Positions 42,145-48,869 of a DNA stretch of 64,000 bases are shown piece by piece. Position 1 is the first letter of the stretch; every line of letters begins with the position of its first letter. The position numbers and the translations under genes were made by a program. The stretch covers positions 1 through 64,000 of IMG/VR virus record IMGVR_UViG_3300036770_005131. One strand, given 5' to 3'. Source of the stretch: a virus. Under the pieces are notes generated by a model. The model was not told where the DNA came from, did not search any database, and saw only the letters and a program-made list of their open reading frames with translations.

Positions 42145-42610
42145 TTTTTTATCAGATGAAGAGTTTAATTTTGCCCTTAGATTTTGTATGAATACTTCTT
42201 ATCGTTATGGGGAAGCAGATAACGAACACACCCCTCCTACAGGAATGTATCATGCTATCAATAAAACCGATGAGATCTATAAATTATTTGAAACAAAAAC
42301 TAAAACTTTTGTTCCAAATCATAATTTGTATAGAATGTATATAAATTGTTTTGCTCCATCTGAAAATCCATATTTTCATACTGATGGGAATCCTGAAGAA
42401 ATTACTTTTTTATACTATTCTAATGATAGTTGGAATATAGATGATGGTGGAGAAACACAATTTCTAATTAATAATAACATATATGGTATTTTGCCTATTC
42501 CAAATCGTTTAATTTACTTTGATGCTTCTATTCTACATAAAGCTACCTCATTTAGAAATAAGCACCGATTTTCAATTGCAATAAAATATGAAACTTCTTC
42601 ATTAAAATAA
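42125..42610 (+). CDS. 2OG-Fe(II) oxygenase, second in window
   Basis: 161 aa. The iron ligands are YFHTDGN (HxD) and SILHKATSF (His), with HRFSIAIKY for 2-oxoglutarate. Different from the 11226 oxygenase in length and sequence. Lying in the glycan cassette it may hydroxylate a sugar or protein carrier. Confidence 0.82.
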   Translation: MIQVIDNFLSDEEFNFALRFCMNTSYRYGEADNEHTPPTGMYHAINKTDEIYKLFETKTKTFVPNHNLYRMYINCFAPSENPYFHTDGNPEEITFLYYSNDSWNIDDGGETQFLINNNIYGILPIPNRLIYFDASILHKATSFRNKHRFSIAIKYETSSLK

Positions 42611-42611
42611 T

Positions 42612-43403
42612 ATGGATAAAAATAAATCAGCGTATAAACTTAAAAACTTTGGGCCAATATATTACTTAAATCTTGATGGGCAACCAGAAAGAAAAGAGTA
42701 TATGGAAGAACAATTTAAATATTGGGAAATTGAAAACTATACTCGCATCTCTGCATATGATGGAAGAGATGATGATTTGAGTGATATTATAAAAGGTAGA
42801 TATCCAGATTTTATGACTTCTGGTGAAGTTGGTTGTGTGACATCTCACCTAAAGGCAATTCAGCATTGGTATACAACTTCAAACTCTCCATATGCTGTAA
42901 TTATGGAGGATGATTGTAGTCTTGAGACAGTAAAGTATTGGAACTTTGCTTGGAGTGATTTAGTTGCTAGAGCACCTTATGCTTGGGATGTTTTGCAACT
43001 TGCAATTATTTGTACTGGAGATATTGTTGTTCCTATTCACAATCGGTTTGTGAATGATTTTTCAACTGCTTGCTATGTAATTACAAAACACCATGCTGAA
43101 AAACTAATCCGAAATCATTGTAGGGATGGTAAATATAAACTTGATAATGGTGTAAAACCCAGAGCAGTTGCTGACGATTTGATCTATAATTCTGGTTGTA
43201 CTTATGCTTCTCCATTACTTCTTTATAAAACTGAACTTGGATCTACTATTCACCCAGATCATGTAGACATGTTCCATCGCAATAGTTATAATGCTATATT
43301 TAATTTTTGGCAAACACAAGGGCATGAATTGACTATAGAACAAATTACAAACTACGATCCATATCTTGGTAGAATTACCGAACCTTCTCAAAAAACCACT
43401 TGA
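42612..43403 (+). CDS. Glycosyltransferase family 25 (LPS-type)
   Basis: 263 aa. IYYLNLDGQPERKEYM, SGEVGCVTSHLKAIQHW and YAVIMEDDCS are typical GT25 motifs. Last gene of the cassette; a promoter for the porin gene overlaps its stop. Confidence 0.85.
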   Translation: MDKNKSAYKLKNFGPIYYLNLDGQPERKEYMEEQFKYWEIENYTRISAYDGRDDDLSDIIKGRYPDFMTSGEVGCVTSHLKAIQHWYTTSNSPYAVIMEDDCSLETVKYWNFAWSDLVARAPYAWDVLQLAIICTGDIVVPIHNRFVNDFSTACYVITKHHAEKLIRNHCRDGKYKLDNGVKPRAVADDLIYNSGCTYASPLLLYKTELGSTIHPDHVDMFHRNSYNAIFNFWQTQGHELTIEQITNYDPYLGRITEPSQKTT

Positions 43404-43428
43404 CAAACTTCAAATGTGTCTGTATACT
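43400..43428 (+). promoter_or_regulatory. Promoter TTGACA-17-TATACT
   Basis: The -35 at 43400-43405 overlaps the GT25 stop; the -10 is at 43423-43428. Confidence 0.8.
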
Positions 43429-43496
43429 AAATATTGAGTTGAGAATTCAGTTGTAATTCTTAACACTTGTCGTTTAGTACTAAAACAAACACATAT

Positions 43497-44960
43497 ATGA
43501 AACTTTTTCAACAACTGATGCTTGCACCTGTTGCTGTTGGTCTGATTGCTCCCGCTGCGACTGCCGCAGAACTCAATATGGAAGGAGTAAATCAGTATTC
43601 AACCTCAGAGCAGGTTACAAGTATCAACCAATTCTCTGATGTTCAACCTACCGATTGGGCATATCAGGCACTCAGCAATCTTGTAGAGCGTTATGGTTGT
43701 GTAGCAGGTTATCCTAACGGCACCTTTGGTGGTGGTAAGGCAATGACCCGTTATGAAGCAGCAGCACTCTTCAATGCTTGCCTTGACCGTGTAACTGAAG
43801 TCACCGATGAAATTCGTAAACTTCAGGAAGAATTCAAGGCAGAACTGATTGTTCTTCGTGCCCGTGTAGATGGTCTAGAAGCAAAGGTTGGTGTGCTTGA
43901 AGCACAGCAATTCTCCACCACTACCAAACTGAATGGTGAGGTAAACTTTGTTCTCGGTGGTGTTCCTGGTTACGAAAGTCGTGGAACTAAGGCAGATGGA
44001 ACCGCATTCAACTATGATGTTCGTCTGAACTTTGATACCTCATTTACTGGTCGTGACCTACTCCGCACCCGTCTTCGTGCTGGTAACTTCAGTGAACTAC
44101 CTTTTGGTTCAAGTTCTTCCTTATTCAAACTGGATAAGGCAGAAACCACTGGTGATACTGTAGAACTTGACCGTATCTACTACCAGTTCCCTGTAGGTGA
44201 CGACTTCACCGTAACCGTTGGTCCAAAGGTTCGTAACACCGAAATGGCGTGGGTTCCTTCAGCATACCGTTCAGAAATCCTTGATTTCTTCACTACTGCT
44301 GGTGCTCCTGGTGTTTATAACAAGGCAACTGGTGCTGGTGTAGGTGTTCAGTATGAAAGCAATGGTTTTGTTGCTGGTCTAAACTATGTTGCTCAGGATG
44401 GTGATAGCACCGAAACTGGTATGTTCTCATCCGATGGTGCCCTGAACCTGATGGCACAACTTGGTTATCGTCAGGATAATTGGGGTGTCGGTGTTGGTTA
44501 TCGTTACGGTTCCGAAGGCACCCGTCCTCGCACCTACAACGGTTTCCAAGGTGCTAATGGCACTCTGCTAGGTAATCAGGATTCCAATAGTGTTGCTGTA
44601 AATGCTTACTGGCGTCCTACCGAAACTGGTATCATTCCTTCAGTCAGTGCTGGTTATGGTTATAATGCCGTAAGTGGTCGCACTGGTGAAACTGACGCAA
44701 CCGATTCACAATCTTGGTTCGTTGGTCTTCAGTGGGATGACGCATTCGTTGCTGGTAATGCTGCTGGTGTTGCTGTGGGTCAACCCGCAAATGCCGAAGG
44801 TCTTGCTAACGATGCCCTGATGCTTGAGTTCTTCTACAAGTATCAAGTTACCGACAATATCAGCATCACTCCTGCTATCTTCTATGTAAGCAACGATGCT
44901 GCCCAACGTGGTAATGCCTCTGAGTGGGGTGGTGTAATCCAAACCAAGTTCAAGTTCTGA
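43497..44960 (+). CDS. Cyanobacterial-type SLH-domain outer-membrane porin
   Basis: 487 aa from ATG 43497. A signal peptide MKLFQQLMLAPVAVGL...ATAAE, then an SLH domain (FSDVQPTDWAYQALSNLVE, RYGCVAGYPNGTFGGG, MTRYEAAALFNACL), a coiled coil (about 95-135), and a beta-barrel with alternating strands ending in VIQTKFKF (C-terminal Phe). This is the Som/OprB-like porin layout of cyanobacterial outer membranes. It is intact, with its own promoter, and so probably expressed during infection. Likely host-derived. Confidence 0.88.
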   Translation: MKLFQQLMLAPVAVGLIAPAATAAELNMEGVNQYSTSEQVTSINQFSDVQPTDWAYQALSNLVERYGCVAGYPNGTFGGGKAMTRYEAAALFNACLDRVTEVTDEIRKLQEEFKAELIVLRARVDGLEAKVGVLEAQQFSTTTKLNGEVNFVLGGVPGYESRGTKADGTAFNYDVRLNFDTSFTGRDLLRTRLRAGNFSELPFGSSSSLFKLDKAETTGDTVELDRIYYQFPVGDDFTVTVGPKVRNTEMAWVPSAYRSEILDFFTTAGAPGVYNKATGAGVGVQYESNGFVAGLNYVAQDGDSTETGMFSSDGALNLMAQLGYRQDNWGVGVGYRYGSEGTRPRTYNGFQGANGTLLGNQDSNSVAVNAYWRPTETGIIPSVSAGYGYNAVSGRTGETDATDSQSWFVGLQWDDAFVAGNAAGVAVGQPANAEGLANDALMLEFFYKYQVTDNISITPAIFYVSNDAAQRGNASEWGGVIQTKFKF

Positions 44961-44975
44961 TTTCCTGATTAGGAC

Positions 44976-45004
44976 TTGACATTAACTCCCCACGGGTGTA
45001 TGCT
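44976..45004 (+). promoter_or_regulatory. Promoter TTGACA-17-TATGCT with hairpin
   Basis: The -35 is at 44976-44981 and the -10 at 44999-45004. ACTCCCCA/TGGGGAGT forms a hairpin across the spacer that could be the porin terminator (only a short T run follows). Confidence 0.6.
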
Positions 45005-45026
45005 TGTGGGGAGTTTCTCTATTGCT

Positions 45027-45203
45027 ATGTCCCTCATCTCTCAGCAAGACCGTCAAATGGTCATTGAAGCACTTGAATTTTACATCTATAGAATGGAGCA
45101 AGATAACTGCAATGCTGCAGCAATCTATGCTTATAACACTCTAAAAAACTGGATTGAGCTGGAATATTACAAACACGAACCTCTTGAGGTCAGAGAATCC
45201 TAA
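45027..45203 (+). CDS. Hypothetical 58-aa protein
   Basis: ATG 45027 lies after the predicted start of transcription, so the upstream TTG is rejected. Helical: SQQDRQMVIEALEFYIYRME and NTLKNWIELEYYK. Not recognised. Confidence 0.55.
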   Translation: MSLISQQDRQMVIEALEFYIYRMEQDNCNAAAIYAYNTLKNWIELEYYKHEPLEVRES

Positions 45204-45211
45204 CAATCTCC

Positions 45212-45242
45212 AAGTCAAGGGCGGTTTCCCCCCTTGACTTTT
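45212..45242 (+). terminator. Terminator with embedded -35 box
   Basis: AAGTCAAGGG (45212-45221) pairs perfectly with CCCTTGACTT (45231-45240), with a few T after. The 3' arm carries TTGACT. Confidence 0.75.
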
Positions 45243-45262
45243 CTTCATGTCTCCTATATAAT
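45234..45262 (+). promoter_or_regulatory. Promoter TTGACT-17-TATAAT for hli
   Basis: The -35 at 45234-45239 in the terminator stem, -10 at 45257-45262, 25 bases before hli. Confidence 0.8.
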
Positions 45263-45286
45263 GTTACAGTTCGTTACAATAGGACA

Positions 45287-45481
45287 ATGACTGTTACAAC
45301 AAATGAGCGTGGGCAGCAAAATATGTTTGCTAAAGAACCCACTATGTATTATGAAAACTACGGAATGTATACCCCAAACGAAATTAAAGAGCGTACCAAT
45401 GGTCGCTGGGCGATGATGGGGATTATTTCTGGGTTCATTTCTTATGCCATTACTGGCAAATTTTTCTTCGGAATCTTCTAA
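45287..45481 (+). CDS. hli: High-light-inducible protein
   Basis: 64 aa with ERTNGRWAMMGIISGFISYAITG, the ExxNGRxAMxG chlorophyll-binding helix. Hli proteins protect photosystems from excess light. One transmembrane helix; thylakoid. First of a tandem pair. Confidence 0.95.
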   Translation: MTVTTNERGQQNMFAKEPTMYYENYGMYTPNEIKERTNGRWAMMGIISGFISYAITGKFFFGIF

Positions 45482-45493
45482 GGAGGTATTAAA

Positions 45494-45613
45494 ATGGAAA
45501 AAATCTTTACTGAAGCAGCAGAGCGTCTAAATGGTCGTCTTGCGATGCTAGGATTCGTAGCAGCAGTTGGTGCTTATTTCACCACAGGTCAAGTCATCCC
45601 AGGAGTATGGTGA
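45494..45613 (+). CDS. hli: High-light-inducible protein, minimal second copy
   Basis: 39 aa, MEKIFTEAAERLNGRLAMLG..., with the ExxNGRxAMxG motif (AERLNGRLAMLG). A good ribosome site AGGAGG lies 7 bases upstream. Thylakoid. Confidence 0.93.
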   Translation: MEKIFTEAAERLNGRLAMLGFVAAVGAYFTTGQVIPGVW

Positions 45614-45700
45614 GTGACTGAATTTTTATTTACAATTACAAGCATCAGTTTTCTGGTGCTTCTATTTCACTCAGTTAACAACTTAGCAGAAACTTACTAA
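45614..45700 (+). CDS. 28-aa single-helix peptide ORF
   Basis: GTG start directly after the hli stop. A hydrophobic helix (FLFTITSISFLVLLFHS) with short ends. Resembles tiny photosystem or cytochrome subunits in form only. Speculative. Confidence 0.35.
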   Translation: MTEFLFTITSISFLVLLFHSVNNLAETY

Positions 45701-45701
45701 A

Positions 45702-45773
45702 ATGATACTCATAGATATCTTTATTGTCTTATGTGTATCTGCGATTATTATTAAAACTTCTTTAAGTTCATAA
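45702..45773 (+). CDS. 23-aa single-helix peptide ORF
   Basis: MILIDIFIVLCVSAIIIK...; starts one base after the preceding stop. Almost entirely a membrane helix. Ends just before a terminator, so it would be the last gene of the hli operon. Speculative. Confidence 0.35.
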   Translation: MILIDIFIVLCVSAIIIKTSLSS

Positions 45774-45779
45774 TAATTT

Positions 45780-45812
45780 ACTCTATCCCTAAATAAGGGG
45801 TAGAGTTTTTTT
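45780..45812 (+). terminator. Terminator of the hli operon
   Basis: Ten base pairs between 45780-45789 and 45797-45806 (one G-U), then seven T. Confidence 0.88.
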
Positions 45813-45816
45813 GTTT

Positions 45817-45963
45817 ATGCCCAGAAACCAAGTTTCATTAGACGAAATTAAAGTTTTTGTTGAAAAACTGAAGGATGAAGTAGTAAGGGACAACTCTTGT
45901 GGAGAGTGTGCTCATAAATATTTGAACAAGGTTTTAGACAAACTTAGAGAATACAGGTACTGA
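45817..45963 (+). CDS. Hypothetical 48-aa protein
   Basis: Helical and charged (SLDEIKVFVEKLKDEVVRD), with CGEC near the middle. Directly before the lysis genes. Not recognised. Confidence 0.5.
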   Translation: MPRNQVSLDEIKVFVEKLKDEVVRDNSCGECAHKYLNKVLDKLREYRY

Positions 45964-45966
45964 AAA

Positions 45967-46674
45967 ATGCAGATAGACCTTCATAACTTTTTTAAGTTTT
46001 ATGATGAAAAAAATCCAAAGCACGTTGCCGCAGTAGAGCAACTTGAAAAGGATTTGCTTGCGAAAGCATCAGACCTAATGCAGGATGAGGCAAGTTGGGT
46101 AATTACTTATAGAACACCTAATACTCCTCCACAACCTCAAGGGGTTCTAAATGTTCCTTGGTTTCCACAAACAGATAATTATACTCAACCAGATAGAACC
46201 TGCAATTCTTCTTCCTGTGCGATGTGCCTTGAGTATTTCAAACCAGGCACACTCGTAGGACCGCAGGGAGATGACGCATATATTCGCAAGATTTTCGCAG
46301 TGGGTGATACGACAGACCATTCGGTTCAAACCCGTGTTCTACAGTCTTACGGAGTTTCTTCTGAGTTTAGGTATAATCTTTCATTTGATGACCTTGACCG
46401 TGAGTTATCTGCTGGGAAACCTGTTTGTATTGGGATACTCCATCGTGGTCCTTTATCTTCTCCTACTGGGGGTCACATACTTGTAGTTAGAGGTAAGACC
46501 GCATCAGGAGATTATGTTGTAAATGACCCTTATGGTTCTCTCAACGATGGTTATACTGGACCTGTAACTAATGGTAGAAGTGCCGTTTATAAGAGGTCTG
46601 ATTTAGTCCGTAGATGGACTGTGGACGGTCCTACTACTGGATGGGGTCGTGTATTTACTGCTGTAAAAAAGTAG
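45967..46674 (+). CDS. C39-like cysteine peptidase, zero frame of a frameshifted endolysin
   Basis: 235 aa. The catalytic Cys region is TCNSSSCAMCLEYF, the His GGHILVVRG, followed by VVNDPYG; this is the papain-like C39_2 pattern. It probably cleaves peptides in the cell wall. The gene ends GTA AAA AAG TAG, and a GH24 lysozyme lies in the -1 frame without a convincing start of its own. A frameshift would give a peptidase-lysozyme fusion of about 393 aa. Confidence 0.8.
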   Translation: MQIDLHNFFKFYDEKNPKHVAAVEQLEKDLLAKASDLMQDEASWVITYRTPNTPPQPQGVLNVPWFPQTDNYTQPDRTCNSSSCAMCLEYFKPGTLVGPQGDDAYIRKIFAVGDTTDHSVQTRVLQSYGVSSEFRYNLSFDDLDRELSAGKPVCIGILHRGPLSSPTGGHILVVRGKTASGDYVVNDPYGSLNDGYTGPVTNGRSAVYKRSDLVRRWTVDGPTTGWGRVFTAVKK

Positions 46675-47147
46675 AAGAGGCATCACAAATTCCTCAAAGT
46701 GGTGTCTCTTTAATTAAAGAATTTGAGGATTTCAGTCCAACCGCATACTACGACCCTCATACGGGAAATTTACCTATCACTATTGGATGGGGAAGTACTC
46801 GTAATTTTGATGGAAAACCATTCAAGATTACTGATACGATTACTCTTTATCAGGCAAATCTTTTATTTGAACACCAGATTAAAACGGAGTTTCTCCCAGC
46901 ACTCAGAAGAATTCCTTACTGGGATGAGATGAATGAAAATCAAAGAGGAGCACTTCTTTCTTTTATCTATAACTTAGGTGCTGATTTTTATGGTGAGAAA
47001 GGATTTGATACTATCTCTAGAGTATTAAGAGAAAGAAGATGGGATGAAGTTCCTAAGACATTAGAACTTTATAGAAATCCTGGTTCTAATGTTGAGGCAG
47101 GATTACTGAGAAGAAGAAAGGTTGAGGGTGCCTTATGGAAATCATAA
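46614..47147 (+). CDS. GH24 (T4-type) lysozyme, probably reached by -1 frameshift
   Basis: The lysozyme domain runs from about 46671. LIKEFEDFSPTAYYDPHTG holds the catalytic Glu; ITIGWGST, LLSFIYNLGADFY and GLLRRRKVEGALW follow. The only upstream ATG in this frame (46614) lies in 60 bases overlapping the peptidase C-terminus and would add a meaningless 19-residue leader. I therefore read it as the -1 product of the gene at 45967. The 46614 start is given only as the open frame. Confidence 0.8.
   Translation: MDCGRSYYWMGSCIYCCKKVEEASQIPQSGVSLIKEFEDFSPTAYYDPHTGNLPITIGWGSTRNFDGKPFKITDTITLYQANLLFEHQIKTEFLPALRRIPYWDEMNENQRGALLSFIYNLGADFYGEKGFDTISRVLRERRWDEVPKTLELYRNPGSNVEAGLLRRRKVEGALWKS
46665..46710 (+). 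promoter_or_regulatory. Programmed -1 frameshift signal
   Basis: Slippery A AAA AAG at 46665-46671 in zero frame, immediately followed by TAG. A hairpin of 11 bp (46676-46686 with 46699-46709, two G-U pairs, 12-base loop) starts 4 bases downstream, extendable by one A-T pair. This is the layout of the dnaX-type signal. Confidence 0.75.
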
Positions 47148-47150
47148 ATA
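47144..47150 (+). promoter_or_regulatory. Late promoter-like ATAAATA
   Basis: CATAAATA overlapping the lysozyme stop, about 20 bases before the fibre-like gene. Confidence 0.5.
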
Positions 47151-47168
47151 ACTAAAAAACATAATAAT

Positions 47169-48149
47169 ATGTCTATACCGAATACAACCTATAGAGTTCT
47201 TGTAGAAAAAATCGGAGGTCAAAATCCTTCTCAATTTGTCGGAAATGAAGGAGAAGTATTTTATGATCCTGATTCTCCATCTCCTGTTTTAAAACTATCG
47301 GATGGAACAACTCCTGGTGGTGTTTCTATCGGTGGAACTGGTGGTGGTAATACTGGAAATATTACTTTTTCTGGCGAAAGGATTATTGGCGATATTAATG
47401 ATGAATTTGCACTTGGAGCAATTCAACTTACTCCATCATTAGATAATCCAGACTCTGGACAATTATTTGTTACTAATGGACAATATGTAAATATATATCC
47501 AACAGTTGCTGATGATGCTCCACATATTCACATTACTGCCGGAACTTTAAGTACTACTTCTAATTATTATGACCCACTTAATAACTATTATAAAGGTGAT
47601 ATTTTCTTAGGGGATGATAGTAATTATTTTTCTGTATTGGGTAATGGAGATGTCCGAATTCAGTCCAGTTCAAATAATGGAGAAATGTCTTTTGGGACAG
47701 GTTTGTATGATAGATATTCAATTAGTTTTTATTGTGATGGAAATGGAATAAACCTTTATAATCAGGGTTTGGATTTTGATAATGATTATTCTCTTGCTAG
47801 TGGTAGAACAGATTATATTGGTGTCGCATCAAGCAGCATAATTTATACTAGTAAGGTTTATGACAATGAAGTTGGATCAATGAAACTTTTGGTTCAATGT
47901 CAAGGAACTAATAATAATTGCCAATTATCTGAACTTTTAATTGTAAGACCTTATAATGGAACTTCAGTTTTTATAAATGAAATTGGAAGAGTCACTGGAA
48001 TTGGATTAACTGCTCATATTACATTTACTGCTGCTTGGAATGGTAGTTCTAGTGAAATTGAAGTATATGCAGATACTTCAAGTGATCCTGATAATGATCA
48101 ATGGTCATTTAGAGTTATGCCTATTGAACTTCATCAGTATCAGGATTAA
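47169..48149 (+). CDS. Putative tail-fibre-type structural protein
   Basis: 326 aa, Gly/Ser/Thr/Asn-rich and beta-strand-rich. The N-terminal NEGEVFYDPDSPSPVLKLSDG motif and GGVSIGG linker recur at the N-termini of cyanophage fibre and short-fibre proteins. The C-terminal region (RVTGIGLTAHITFTAAW) looks like a beta-sandwich head. Late promoter upstream, terminator downstream. Probably receptor binding. Confidence 0.6.
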   Translation: MSIPNTTYRVLVEKIGGQNPSQFVGNEGEVFYDPDSPSPVLKLSDGTTPGGVSIGGTGGGNTGNITFSGERIIGDINDEFALGAIQLTPSLDNPDSGQLFVTNGQYVNIYPTVADDAPHIHITAGTLSTTSNYYDPLNNYYKGDIFLGDDSNYFSVLGNGDVRIQSSSNNGEMSFGTGLYDRYSISFYCDGNGINLYNQGLDFDNDYSLASGRTDYIGVASSSIIYTSKVYDNEVGSMKLLVQCQGTNNNCQLSELLIVRPYNGTSVFINEIGRVTGIGLTAHITFTAAWNGSSSEIEVYADTSSDPDNDQWSFRVMPIELHQYQD

Positions 48150-48197
48150 AACTTAAGTAACTTTCTTCCTTTCTTCGCTGGTCTCCTTATAAACCTA

Positions 48198-48236
48198 AAG
48201 ACCTCTGCCGGTAATTTCTTCGGCAGAGGTCTTCTA
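48198..48236. terminator. Bidirectional terminator, 13-bp stem
   Basis: A perfect stem of 48198-48210 with 48221-48233 between convergent genes (fibre-like gene + strand, small pair - strand). Confidence 0.85.
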
Positions 48237-48254
48237 TTTTCTAGAAACATTCCA

Positions 48255-48401
48255 TCATTCGTCAGAAGTCTCATTAGGATTAGAATGAGAAGAAGTTTTT
48301 TCCTCATTTTGGTCTAAGGTGAGAATGTAATAGAGAAAGTATAATACGGTAATTAAACCAAAGATAAGTAGAATATTTACGGACCAAACAGTATCATTCA
48401 T
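48255..48401 (-). CDS. Small single-pass membrane protein (48 aa)
   Basis: Reverse strand, starts MNDTVWSVNILLIFG; a membrane helix (ILLIFGLITVLYFLYYIL) then a Ser/Asn/Glu-rich tail. It overlaps the 65-aa ORF by ATGA. Not recognised. Confidence 0.55.
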   Translation of the reverse strand: MNDTVWSVNILLIFGLITVLYFLYYILTLDQNEEKTSSHSNPNETSDE

Positions 48402-48595
48402 AGGTTTTCCTTTTCTACTTTATGTATCCAAGTCTTCAATTCTGAAACATATTTTCTTAATGTTTCTGCTTTTTCTAGATGCCAAGTATCACCACTCTTG
48501 AAGTATTCTTGAGTGTGATTATCAATTGCTTTTAGGATATTATGTATCGGAGCATTCCAAGGTTCTCTGATTGGAGTATTCCACTCTCTTGGCAT
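48398..48595 (-). CDS. Hypothetical 65-aa protein
   Basis: Reverse strand, starts MPREWNTPIREPWNAPIHN; helical. First gene of a two-gene reverse operon opposite psbA. Not recognised. Confidence 0.55.
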   Translation of the reverse strand: MPREWNTPIREPWNAPIHNILKAIDNHTQEYFKSGDTWHLEKAETLRKYVSELKTWIHKVEKENL

Positions 48596-48670
48596 AAATG
48601 AGAAGCGGTTTGAAGTATTTAGATTGTAAAGGTTCTTATTTATCGGTGGACACCTGAGTAATTGTCCTTA

Positions 48671-48704
48671 TTGACAGGAAACCCTGACAGTGTTATTATA
48701 AATA
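48671..48704 (+). promoter_or_regulatory. psbA dual promoter: sigma70-type plus late motif
   Basis: TTGACA (48671-48676), 17 bp, TATTAT (48694-48699), and the late motif TATAAATA (48697-48704) overlapping the -10. It would let psbA be made both early and late. Confidence 0.8.
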
Positions 48705-48737
48705 CATCAACGGGTTAAGGAATGTAACAATTCTGAA

Positions 48738-48772
48738 CTCGGTGTCTTGCCCGACCGAGACTAATGGGCAAG
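48738..48772 (+). ncRNA. H-type pseudoknot in psbA leader
   Basis: Stem 1: CTCGGT 48738-48743 with ACCGAG 48754-48759. Stem 2: CTTGCCC 48746-48752 with GGGCAAG 48766-48772. Loops are 2, 1 and 6 bases, ideal pseudoknot geometry. A hairpin TCCACAC/GTGTGGA follows at about 48800-48822. It may correspond to a psbA-leader RNA family such as PhotoRC; not verified. Confidence 0.6.
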
Positions 48773-48869
48773 TAAAATCCGTCTCTCATATCCACACTGG
48801 AGGGTGGTGTGGAGTATAATCTGTAACAGTTCGTACCCCCGGACTCTTATTTACCCTTTAACGAAACAA

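Noticed and set aside
46614-46670. Independent lysozyme start at ATG 46614
   Set aside because: It would add 19 unnatural residues translated from peptidase codons; the slippery site plus hairpin explains the frame better.
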